Shown here: positions 25,621 through 33,661 of the stretch, piece after piece | How positions within the stretch are numbered: position 1 is the stretch's first letter | How the letters are laid out: every line of letters begins with the position of its first letter | Assembly (NCBI RefSeq): GCF_018918285.1 | Contig: NZ_JAHLQF010000004.1 | Location: 124,001-188,000, forward strand | Source of the DNA: Clostridium mobile | GTDB taxonomy: Bacteria; Bacillota; Clostridia; Clostridiales; Clostridiaceae | DNA length: 64,000 nucleotides | Direction of reading: 5' to 3' | Notes under the pieces: generated by a model | What the model was told of the DNA's origin: nothing | What the model saw: only the letters and a program-made list of their open reading frames with translations | The model's database searches: none | Made by a program: the position numbers and the translations under genes

Positions 25621-26103
25621 CTCTAAATTTTTAATAGATTTTTTATATTCATGAAAACCTCTCTCAATATCTGGATTATCTCTAAAGAAATTATTGAGTA
25701 TGTCTATTTTGATCAACGCATCTTTAGTTATATTATGCTCCATGAGCTCAATATTAAATAGGACATCCTTTTCTAATCCTAATGTTCTAAAGAATTTTTC
25801 AATTATGTTATGCCTATCTAAAAGAAACTTTCCCATCTTTTCTCCCTTTTCAGTTAAAAATATAGCTCCATATTTTACATAGTTCACAAAGCCTAATTTA
25901 GTAAGTTTTTGTACCATTTTAGTTACAGAAGGAGGTTGTACATTTAAAGCTTCAGATAATGCATTTACTCTAACGCTTTCACTTTCCAAACTTATTCTAT
26001 ATATCATCTCCAAATAATCTTCCATGCTATGTGTTAAAGTCTTTTTCTCTTTTTCAATTATCTCATACCCTCTTACCGTATGGAAATTCTTATAGTCCCC
26101 CAT
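25618..26103 (-). CDS. DtxR/MntR-family metal-dependent repressor
   Basis: 161 residues. A 20-residue N-terminal extension precedes the winged helix (SMEDYLEMIYRI .. SVTKMVQKLTKLGFV). MntR-type metal ligands can be placed: Asp29, Glu32, His98, Glu119, Glu122 and His123, in MEDYLEM, RHNIIEKF and ELMEH. There is no SH3-like third domain, as in MntR rather than DtxR. It is divergent from feoA-feoB with 147 bp between, so it probably controls them and itself in response to Fe(II) or Mn(II). The stop codon lies inside a truncated repeat element. Confidence 0.85.
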   Translation of the reverse strand: MGDYKNFHTVRGYEIIEKEKKTLTHSMEDYLEMIYRISLESESVRVNALSEALNVQPPSVTKMVQKLTKLGFVNYVKYGAIFLTEKGEKMGKFLLDRHNIIEKFFRTLGLEKDVLFNIELMEHNITKDALIKIDILNNFFRDNPDIERGFHEYKKSIKNLE

Positions 26104-26250
26104 CTTTTATTCCCCCTTTTCTAAATAGAACTACCGACTCTAAATTTTCCAATTAATCTAATTATATGTGTAACAAATTTAATTAATTATTAATATATTA
26201 CCAGTATAGAAATAAAATCTTTCCCACAACTAACTTTTGGAGGTAATAAT
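26104..26250. promoter_or_regulatory. Divergent regulator/feoAB promoter region
   Basis: 147 bp, very AT-rich, with AATTAATCTAATT and TTTAATTAATTATTAA as imperfect dyads that could be operator sites. No sequence resembling the Fur box of the second feo operon is present. Confidence 0.4.
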
Positions 26251-26493
26251 ATGGAACAAAATATAATGCCATTAAATCTCATCCCCCTTGGTAGTTCTGC
26301 CAGAGTACAAGGCTTAACTTCTGATGGAAATACAAAAAGAAGGATGTTGGATTTAGGATTAATAGTTGGAACTAAAGTAGAATCTTTAAGACAAAGTCCC
26401 TCTGGGGACCCCATTGCTTACGAAATAAGAGGCGCTGTAATTGCCCTTCGCTCCGAAGAGGCATCAAAAATATTGGTAAAAGTCATTAATTAA
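26251..26493 (+). CDS. feoA: FeoA, ferrous iron transport accessory protein
   Basis: 80 residues, one SH3-like FeoA domain: LIPLGSSARVQGL, RRMLDLGLIVGTKVESLRQ, GDPIAYEIRGAVIALR. It works with FeoB at the cytoplasmic face. Ribosome binding site GGAGG is well placed, and feoB begins 17 bases after the stop codon, so the two are one operon. Confidence 0.92.
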   Translation: MEQNIMPLNLIPLGSSARVQGLTSDGNTKRRMLDLGLIVGTKVESLRQSPSGDPIAYEIRGAVIALRSEEASKILVKVIN

Positions 26494-26510
26494 TTTCAGG
26501 AGGTATTGTA

Positions 26511-28622
26511 ATGGGACTTACAAATCAGTCCACAGGATTATTTTTAATGAAGGATATGCTAGACATTAAAATTGATCCTGAGAAAGATATTGTAATTGCT
26601 CTTGCTGGTAATCCCAATACTGGCAAGAGTACTCTTTTTAATAGTTTAACTGGAATGAAGCAACATACTGGTAACTGGACTGGAAAAACAGTTACCACTG
26701 CTCATGGTAGCTATGAGTACAAGGATAAAAATTTTATTCTAGTAGATTTACCTGGGACCTACTCTTTACTATCTAACTCTGCAGAAGAGGAAATTGCAAG
26801 AGATTTTATTTGCTTTGGCAATCCTAACGCTACTATAGTAATAGCTGATGCTACTTGTCTTGAAAGAAATTTAAATTTACTTCTTCAAACATTAGAAATG
26901 ACAGATAAGGTAGTTTTATGTGTTAATCTAATTGATGAGGCTAACAGAAAAAAAATAAATATAAATTTAAAAGAATTATCAAATATTCTTGGTATACCTG
27001 TAGTTGGAACTAGCGCTCGCAGCGGATATGGTGTTGATGAATTGATGGAAGCTGTTTACAAAGTATCAAAGGGAGAAATCATCACCAACCCTTTAAAAAT
27101 AAAATATAATTCTTTTGTTGAAGATACAATAGAAAAATTAAGCCCAAAGCTTGAAGAACTGTGTGGAGATAAACTAGAGAGTAGATGGCTTGCATTAAAA
27201 TTAATAGATGGAGAAGACTTTATATTAAAATCAATAGATAAATATTTAGGTTTTAATATATCTGAAGATGAATCTTTGTTATCGCTTATAAAAACCGAGG
27301 AAAATATCACCTATGAAATAGCTTCTAGTATAGTAAAAGAAAGTGAAAATGTTGCAAATAAAGTGGTTCATTTTGAAAAAAGCGACTACAACCATATTGA
27401 CAGAAAAATAGATGATATATTAACTTCTAAAACCTTTGGTATTCCTATAATGATACTAATGTTAGCTTTAATCTTTTGGTTTACTATAAAGGGTGCCAAT
27501 TATCCTTCTCAATTGTTGTCTGATATGTTTTTCTTTTTAGAAGATAAATTGACTCAATTATTTCTATCTAATGGCTGGTCTCAAGGGTTACATGATATGT
27601 TGGTACTAGGGGTATATAGAACTTTAGGTTGGGTTATATCTGTAATGTTACCTCCTATGGCAATATTTTTCCCATTGTTCACTCTCCTTGAGGATTTAGG
27701 TTATTTGCCTAGGGTAGCCTTTAATTTAGATAATTTCTTTAAAAAGGCTTGTGCTCACGGAAAACAAGCTTTAACCATGTGTATGGGATTCGGATGTAAT
27801 GCCGCTGGAGTTATTGGATGTAGAATTATAGATTCACCTAGAGAAAGGCTAATTGCCATTATCACTAATTTCTTTGTTCCTTGTAATGGACGTTTTCCTA
27901 CTTTAATTGCTGTAACTACTATTTTTATTGCTGGTGCTTCAAATAGTTCTTTTCAATCTTTAATCGCTACCTTAACAATAACAGGAGTTATAGTTCTTGG
28001 AGTTATAGTTACTCTTTTAATGTCTAAGTTTTTATCTAAGACAATATTAAAAGGTGTTCCCTCTTCTTTCACCTTAGAATTACCTCCTTATAGAAAACCT
28101 CAGGTAGGAAAAATATTAGTTAGATCTATCTTGGATAGAACCATTTTTGTATTAGGTAGAGCTGTAGCAATAGCTGCCCCTGCCGGTTTAATCATATGGA
28201 TTATGGCAAACATTAAAGCTGGTAACATGACACTTCTAGACCACAGTGCAAATTTTTTAAATCCATTTGCTCAACTTATCGGCATGGATGGATACATTCT
28301 CATGGCTTTTATATTAGGACTTCCTGCTAATGAAATAGTTATGCCAATCCTTATAATGAGTTACATGTCAACTGGAGCAATGATTGAGCTAGATAGCCTT
28401 AATGCTTTGAGAGATTTACTGGTAGCAAATGGTTGGACTTGGCTTACAGCTATAAATGTAATGCTGTTTTGCTTAATGCATTTCCCTTGTGGAACTACCT
28501 TATTAACCATAAAAAAAGAAACTCAAAGTTGGAAATGGACTGCTGTATCCTTTATTCTCCCTACAGCTTTAGGAATACTTACATGTTTTACTGTAACACA
28601 AGTGGTTAGATTGTTTATTTAA
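26511..28622 (+). CDS. feoB: FeoB, ferrous iron transporter (GTPase-permease)
   Basis: 703 residues, full length. N-terminal G domain: G1 GNPNTGKS (33-40), G2 region GNWTGKT (54-60), G3 DLPG (79-82), G4 NLID (139-142). A helical linker follows to about 300, then the membrane domain with the two Gate regions; the Cys-containing motif CMGFGCNAAGVIGCR and later VPCNGRFPT are typical. It imports Fe(II) in anaerobes. An N-terminal extension of about 25 residues precedes the G domain. Co-transcribed with feoA and probably controlled by the divergent DtxR/MntR-type repressor. Confidence 0.95.
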   Translation: MGLTNQSTGLFLMKDMLDIKIDPEKDIVIALAGNPNTGKSTLFNSLTGMKQHTGNWTGKTVTTAHGSYEYKDKNFILVDLPGTYSLLSNSAEEEIARDFICFGNPNATIVIADATCLERNLNLLLQTLEMTDKVVLCVNLIDEANRKKININLKELSNILGIPVVGTSARSGYGVDELMEAVYKVSKGEIITNPLKIKYNSFVEDTIEKLSPKLEELCGDKLESRWLALKLIDGEDFILKSIDKYLGFNISEDESLLSLIKTEENITYEIASSIVKESENVANKVVHFEKSDYNHIDRKIDDILTSKTFGIPIMILMLALIFWFTIKGANYPSQLLSDMFFFLEDKLTQLFLSNGWSQGLHDMLVLGVYRTLGWVISVMLPPMAIFFPLFTLLEDLGYLPRVAFNLDNFFKKACAHGKQALTMCMGFGCNAAGVIGCRIIDSPRERLIAIITNFFVPCNGRFPTLIAVTTIFIAGASNSSFQSLIATLTITGVIVLGVIVTLLMSKFLSKTILKGVPSSFTLELPPYRKPQVGKILVRSILDRTIFVLGRAVAIAAPAGLIIWIMANIKAGNMTLLDHSANFLNPFAQLIGMDGYILMAFILGLPANEIVMPILIMSYMSTGAMIELDSLNALRDLLVANGWTWLTAINVMLFCLMHFPCGTTLLTIKKETQSWKWTAVSFILPTALGILTCFTVTQVVRLFI

Positions 28623-28674
28623 AATTCAACAATAATTTTGCTCAGTTTAGAATTTAAAATAGATAATTGAAAAG

Positions 28675-28703
28675 AAGGGACTTTGCATCAGCAAAATCCC
28701 TCT
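28675..28703. terminator. Terminator between feoB and prsW-like gene
   Basis: AGGGACTTTGC-ATCA-GCAAAATCCCT hairpin (one mismatch), between convergent genes. Confidence 0.7.
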
Positions 28704-28715
28704 CTTAATTATTAA

Positions 28716-29528
28716 CTATAAACTATATGAACTCTTATTAGCTTTGTTCCATTGTACCATTAATATAATTATTCCAGCAGCTCCTATTATTAACTCGGAA
28801 ACCAAAACTGATGCACTGAAAGGAAATAATATAGACATTACTGTTGGTACTGAATTCCATAGTGTGTGAAGCAATACAACTATTATATATGCACTTATAA
28901 TCTCTCCATTTATCTTTAAAGGGCCTTCAATATTTTCTTTAGCAAATACCCCTGCCAATATGGCAGTCCATGTTCCATGGCCTAAAGGAGATAGTATTCC
29001 TCTCATTAAAGTAATATAAACTGTAAGAGATAGACTTCCTCTACTTCTTAAGAAAGTAGAAAATGCATATCCTGTACTCTCTAGAGCGGCAAATCCCATA
29101 CCTGCAGCGGCTCCTAGTATTATTCCATCCATATGTAGCCTATGTCTTTTACGTCTATATATAAATAGCACCCCTAAAATCTTAGTAAACTCTTCAATTA
29201 ACCCAACCATTACAGCAGTTCTAAAATTTAAACTAGTAATAAAAATAGGCTCTAATATAGATGCTGCAAAGGTTCCTAAAAAACCACCATAAAAAAAAGT
29301 AGCAACGACATCTGTCATGGTTACATTACTGGTGTTTCTTTTCTCATAGAAAAAAGAAACATAAGTAACAGGAATAAGAAAGTTTCCTAACATAACTACT
29401 GCTGGGAACAATACTATATTCCCTGTTAAAATTAGTACTATAACACCTAATATATAAGTAGCCAATCCTATACTTAATAATTTATGCCACTTATACTTCT
29501 TCTTTTTTACGCTAATAACATTTTCCAT
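28716..29528 (-). CDS. PrsW-family intramembrane metalloprotease
   Basis: 270 residues from ATG 29528 (CGAGGA seven bases before; the ATG six codons upstream lies before this site). About eight membrane segments. The family motifs are present: EEFTK (Glu112, Glu113), FAALES (Glu150), HGTW (His184) and HTLW (His221), the proposed zinc-site residues within membrane helices. PrsW of Bacillus cleaves the anti-sigma factor RsiW; no anti-sigma gene is visible here, so the substrate is unknown. A monocistronic gene between feoB and a MATE gene. Confidence 0.85.
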   Translation of the reverse strand: MENVISVKKKKYKWHKLLSIGLATYILGVIVLILTGNIVLFPAVVMLGNFLIPVTYVSFFYEKRNTSNVTMTDVVATFFYGGFLGTFAASILEPIFITSLNFRTAVMVGLIEEFTKILGVLFIYRRKRHRLHMDGIILGAAAGMGFAALESTGYAFSTFLRSRGSLSLTVYITLMRGILSPLGHGTWTAILAGVFAKENIEGPLKINGEIISAYIIVVLLHTLWNSVPTVMSILFPFSASVLVSELIIGAAGIIILMVQWNKANKSSYSL

Positions 29529-29629
29529 GATGAATCCTCGTTTCATAAATAAAATAATAAATAATACAATACATTATCTATTATTATTATCTATAATACG
29601 GGCTAATTTATTCTACAATTAATTTTAAA

Positions 29630-31000
29630 TTACATATCATAAACCACATTATTAACCCATTTATTTGATAAAAGTCTAGTCAATCCTAAAATACACTTAA
29701 CCACTTCTTCTGCAGTAAGTAGAGCAACCACCAAATAAACAGGCAATTTAAATACAAAAGCTCCAAGGAATGATAATGGTACTCCTATAAACCACATTGT
29801 AACTCCTTCCGCTATTAGAGCAAAGTTTGCATCTCCACCGCCTCTAAGTATTCCTACTATGAGTATTATATTAAATACTCTTATCACCATTACCAGTGCA
29901 GTTATATATAAAATCATTCTAGCATCATAGGCCACATTTGGAGACACATTAAATAACTTTAATATATATGGCGCTGACAGTGCCAAAATAGCTCCTAAAA
30001 TTATACCTGAAATACACCCTAAAATAGAGAATTTCTTTGCATATTCTCTTCCCAATTCCTCTTGACCCGCACCTATTTTATTTCCTATCATAACCGTAGA
30101 AGCATTTGCCATACCAATACTTACAACCGTAAATAAATTTTGAACCGTGCTACAAATTTGCACTGCAGCTATTGCATCTGTTCCTATTCTTCCATATACT
30201 GCAGCATATACTATAGTTGCAAGTCCCCAGCAAGCTTCATTTAATACAACTGGTATTACTGTTTTAAAGGTTCTTGCTATAAAATCCTTTGTTATACCTG
30301 ACATATCTCTTAATTTTATAGCTAAGACACTTCTAGTTTTATAAACATAAAAAACCATTATCATCATTTCTATAACCCTTGAAATAACTGTTGCTATTGC
30401 AGCTCCATTAACTCCCATGGCTGGTAAACCTAACTTACCAAAGATGAATGCATAGTTTAATATTCCGTTGCTTATTAGAGCTATTACACTTATACACATA
30501 GGGACAGATGATTGTCCAATACAACGTAAAGAAAAAGCAAAGCACAAAGTAATAGCCATTAATATATAACTTGTAGCAATTATTCTTAAATATCCAACTC
30601 CTAATTGTGCTACTTTGTAATCCTTATTAAAAAAGCTAATTATTTCTCTTGGAAAAATAAGAGCGAAAATTCCTAGTACAATTGAAATCATAATACCAGT
30701 GAATAAAGCCATTCCAACCATTTTCTTTATATTTTTAGTATCTTCTTTTCCCCAAAATTGTGATATGAATATTCCACATCCACTATATATTCCTATTATT
30801 AATAAATTAAATAACAAAAAATACTGATTAGCTATTCCTACCGCTGCTATTGCTGTTTCTCCTAAGCTTCCAACCATAACAGTATCCAACATATTTATAA
30901 ATGAGTTTATAAAGTTTTGGATAATTATAGGCAAAGCAATTTTCATAAGGGTGTTATAAAATTCCTTATCTCTAAACAGTGAACTCTTAGTTTTCTCCAT
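29630..31000 (-). CDS. MATE-family efflux transporter
   Basis: 456 residues, twelve hydrophobic segments in two homologous halves (repeats starting near residues 15 and 240), typical MATE length. Marker segments: ALPIIIQNFINSFINMLDTVMVG and GTDAIAAVQICSTVQNLF. It should export cationic drugs or metabolites with Na+ or H+. Good AGGAGG site upstream. The 260-bp upstream gap holds a stable hairpin (31043-31075). Substrate cannot be inferred. Confidence 0.87.
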   Translation of the reverse strand: MEKTKSSLFRDKEFYNTLMKIALPIIIQNFINSFINMLDTVMVGSLGETAIAAVGIANQYFLLFNLLIIGIYSGCGIFISQFWGKEDTKNIKKMVGMALFTGIMISIVLGIFALIFPREIISFFNKDYKVAQLGVGYLRIIATSYILMAITLCFAFSLRCIGQSSVPMCISVIALISNGILNYAFIFGKLGLPAMGVNGAAIATVISRVIEMMIMVFYVYKTRSVLAIKLRDMSGITKDFIARTFKTVIPVVLNEACWGLATIVYAAVYGRIGTDAIAAVQICSTVQNLFTVVSIGMANASTVMIGNKIGAGQEELGREYAKKFSILGCISGIILGAILALSAPYILKLFNVSPNVAYDARMILYITALVMVIRVFNIILIVGILRGGGDANFALIAEGVTMWFIGVPLSFLGAFVFKLPVYLVVALLTAEEVVKCILGLTRLLSNKWVNNVVYDM

Positions 31001-31042
31001 GGCTTTTTTTCCTCCTATTTTCTATTATCATATATAAATAAC

Positions 31043-31075
31043 CACCCTGAAATTCCATTTCAAAGTGGCTGGCTT
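31043..31075 (-). promoter_or_regulatory. Leader hairpin upstream of the MATE gene
   Basis: On the minus strand CCACTTTGAAATGGAATTTCAGGGTGG folds as CCAC/GTGG and TGAAAT/ATTTCA. It lies 43-75 bases before the MATE start, with no T run, so it may be part of an untranslated leader. Confidence 0.4.
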
Positions 31076-31260
31076 CTGCACTACCATATTTTCTTAAATT
31101 GTTACAAACTTAAATAGTATGTATTTTCATTAAATTTTAAATAGATTATACAAATACAGTAAAAATTATATTATAAATGACATTTTATTTCAAGTAAATA
31201 ATCTAGTATAATGTTTATTGTATATATATTTAATATTTTTACAAGGTGGTAGTATGATTT

Positions 31261-32001
31261 ATGAATGAATATAGAGCCAAAATACATTATTTATATCATG
31301 ATGGTTTTTCAGTTGAAACAAAAAATCATCTTTTAATCTTTGACTATTATAAAGATTCCCCTGTTAATGAGGTAAGAAATTTAAATAACGGCGTGGTAGG
31401 GGAAGAGGATTTGAAAATTAAGGATAATGTTTTAGTTTTCTCCTCTCATGGACATAGAGATCACTTCAACCCTGTTATTTTAGATTGGATTAAATACAAT
31501 CCAAATATAAATTATGTACTAAGTAGCGATATTAACCTTCCTGACTACAAAAAAAACTATAATATATTATGGTCTAATAAAGAGCTTCAACTAGGGGATG
31601 TAGTGATAAAAACCTTTGATTCAACAGATATAGGAGTATGTTATTTGGTAGAAGTTGATGGTTTAAGCATTTTTCATGCTGGAGATTTTAATTGGTGGTA
31701 TTGGAAAGATGATACCATGGAAGATAAGCTAGAAATGGAATTAGCTTTTAAAAAAGAAATAAGAAAAATTGCTGAGCATTATGTAGATATAGCCTTCTTC
31801 CCTACAGACCCTAGACTTGATGATTTTTTTCACGTAGGTGGAGAATATTTCATTGATAAGGTTAAACCAAAACTTTTTATCCCTATGCACTTCTGGGCTA
31901 AATGCTCTACTTCAAAAAAATTTAAAGATAAAGTTGAAAGAGATTTCTGTGAAATTGTAGAAATTAAAAATAGAGGACAAGTTATAGACTTTGTTAAATA
32001 A
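31261..32001 (+). CDS. Metallo-beta-lactamase-fold hydrolase
   Basis: 246 residues. Metal site HGHRDH (His63, His65, Asp67, His68), the bridging Asp in HAGDFN (Asp142) and a late His in PMHFW (His210) give a complete two-metal centre, although the His normally found between them is not evident. Resembles the UlaG-like/YcbL-type cytoplasmic hydrolases; substrate unknown. AAGGTGG lies eleven bases before the ATG, and a four-codon frame (ATGATTTATGAATGA) overlaps the start. Confidence 0.8.
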   Translation: MNEYRAKIHYLYHDGFSVETKNHLLIFDYYKDSPVNEVRNLNNGVVGEEDLKIKDNVLVFSSHGHRDHFNPVILDWIKYNPNINYVLSSDINLPDYKKNYNILWSNKELQLGDVVIKTFDSTDIGVCYLVEVDGLSIFHAGDFNWWYWKDDTMEDKLEMELAFKKEIRKIAEHYVDIAFFPTDPRLDDFFHVGGEYFIDKVKPKLFIPMHFWAKCSTSKKFKDKVERDFCEIVEIKNRGQVIDFVK

Positions 32002-32042
32002 AGTTTAATATAATATTTTAAAGATAGAATTCTTTTAATACA

Positions 32043-32072
32043 TAAGGCTATTGACGAAAATCAATAGCCTTA
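32043..32072. terminator. Bidirectional terminator
   Basis: TAAGGCTATTGA / TCAATAGCCTTA perfect stem with CGAAAA loop between convergent genes. Confidence 0.8.
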
Positions 32073-32094
32073 ATAATATTCTACAAATCTGTTA

Positions 32095-33072
32095 TTAGCT
32101 TTTCTTCCATAAGAGACTATGAAAATATTTACTACCTAAATAAACAGCACTTATTATAAATACAAACCAAAAGGTTACAAACCTTACTACTATAGCTAAA
32201 GTCATACCTTTATCCGGTGAAATGTTAAAAGGTACAAGTAAAAATGTCATACTCCCTTCAAAGGTTCCCATGCCCCCTGGAAGCATAGGTACCATGGCAA
32301 CCATGTAGGTAAGATATGTAATTATAGCTATAGATATAAAAGATATAGATATGTCTAATCCTTTAGTTATAGTATAAGATTTTAAAGGAAAGAATCCCCA
32401 TATAAATAAAGATAATAAAAATTGTTTAACCCATACCCTTTTATGACTCAAAATTTCCTTTATAGATATACTTATACTTTCTATTAATTCATTAGCTTTT
32501 TCAATCCATTTATATTTCTTTGGAAAAAGGTTTAACAATCCTTGAATCTTATTAGGACGTATCACTATAAATACCATAATTATAAATATCACAATTAATA
32601 TAATAAAAGATAGAAATAATATTTTTAAAAACACCCCACTTAGCTTAAAATTAACTAAAAGCAGCAAAATGGAAATTAAGTTTAAAATGAGAAAGGCTGA
32701 AAAGCTAATTATCTTTTGCACCCCTACTACAGCAGTAGCTCTTTCTAATGGCAGTCCACCTTGTTTATTTAGAATGTATATTTTAGCTACTTCCCCTCCT
32801 GCTTTTACTGAAGGTGTTACACTTTCGGTAAATGTTCCTGCCATATTCATATGAAATATTTGGCCAAAGGATATCTTCTCTCCTAACTCTTTTGATAGAT
32901 AATACCATTGAATATTTATCAAGAGTATTGTTATTATTTGTAACAAACATCCTATTACTAAAACCTTTACATCTATGTTAAGTAAATGTCTATATATTTC
33001 TCCTAAATCAGCCCACCACAGCGCTGCACCCGTTATTAATATTCCTAAAATCACCAGCATAAACTTTTTCAT
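32095..33072 (-). CDS. Flippase-like membrane protein (LPG-synthase TM-domain family)
   Basis: 325 residues, about eight membrane helices. Family marks: AGTFTESVTPSVKAGGEVAKIYIL, with the conserved P-S-x-x-G-G-E loop, and TYMVAMVPMLPGGMGTFEGSM. This is the membrane (flippase) half of MprF-type lysyl-phosphatidylglycerol synthases without the aminoacyl-transferase domain; homologues act as lipid translocators. Its first 65 bases overlap the preceding methyltransferase-fold gene in another frame, so it is the last gene of the feoA2-feoB2 transcription unit. An iron-related role is an inference from this context. Confidence 0.8.
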   Translation of the reverse strand: MKKFMLVILGILITGAALWWADLGEIYRHLLNIDVKVLVIGCLLQIITILLINIQWYYLSKELGEKISFGQIFHMNMAGTFTESVTPSVKAGGEVAKIYILNKQGGLPLERATAVVGVQKIISFSAFLILNLISILLLLVNFKLSGVFLKILFLSFIILIVIFIIMVFIVIRPNKIQGLLNLFPKKYKWIEKANELIESISISIKEILSHKRVWVKQFLLSLFIWGFFPLKSYTITKGLDISISFISIAIITYLTYMVAMVPMLPGGMGTFEGSMTFLLVPFNISPDKGMTLAIVVRFVTFWFVFIISAVYLGSKYFHSLLWKKS

Positions 33073-33643
33073 CTTTTATTTTATTCCTTTCTATGGTGAA
33101 TAAAAGAGTAGCCTTCATATTGGAGTTTTCTTGTGATATGTGTTTACAACTATGACAATTACAGTCCTCTGGTATAGCTGAGTAAAAATTTTTCAGTTTA
33201 TCTTTTGGACTTCTTACAAGTATTCTGCATCCTCTTTCCGCTCTTTGAAGTAAAGTATTTAAAACTTTATCTCTTGGAAATACTTGCAATGCCATATGAA
33301 TAACAGAAAAATCTGCTGGATCTATCTCTTGTCCCATTCCTTGTAAAATCTTTATTTTCTTATTCATTCTTAATTTGCACACTACTCTTCTTGCACACTT
33401 AACAGCTTCAGGATCACAATCTATAACACAAATCTCTGCCCCCGTTTGCTCTGCCAGCTCTATAGCTGTGGAAGGAAAAGCTCCTCCTCCTATACACAAA
33501 ACCCTGTCTTCTTTTGTTATATTTCCAAGCTCCACTTCTCTTTCCACAACTTTTTTATAATACATTCTATAAAAATGAATAAGTGAAGGAAAAAATGAAG
33601 ATACTTTTTCTAAGTTCTTTGTAAATCCTGGAATCACTTTCAT
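33008..33643 (-). CDS. SAM-binding protein resembling nicotianamine synthase
   Basis: 211 residues. A Rossmann methyltransferase fold is clear: VLCIGGGAFPSTAIELA (motif I), ICVIDCDPEAVKCARR, then FSVIHMALQVF, DKVLNTLLQR and GCRILVRSP. The DxDP, the M-A-x-x-V after the fourth strand, the following DK helix and the final GxxILVRS strand resemble nicotianamine synthases more than ordinary methyltransferases. A CNCHSC motif lies near residue 160-167. It begins 18 bases after feoB2 and overlaps the flippase-like gene, so it belongs to an operon behind a Fur-box-like site. A role in making a metal ligand is plausible but unproven; a plain methyltransferase is the alternative. Confidence 0.65.
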   Translation of the reverse strand: MKVIPGFTKNLEKVSSFFPSLIHFYRMYYKKVVEREVELGNITKEDRVLCIGGGAFPSTAIELAEQTGAEICVIDCDPEAVKCARRVVCKLRMNKKIKILQGMGQEIDPADFSVIHMALQVFPRDKVLNTLLQRAERGCRILVRSPKDKLKNFYSAIPEDCNCHSCKHISQENSNMKATLLFTIERNKIKDEKVYAGDFRNINNGCSAVVG

Positions 33644-33661
33644 TCTATGGTCGCCCCCTTA

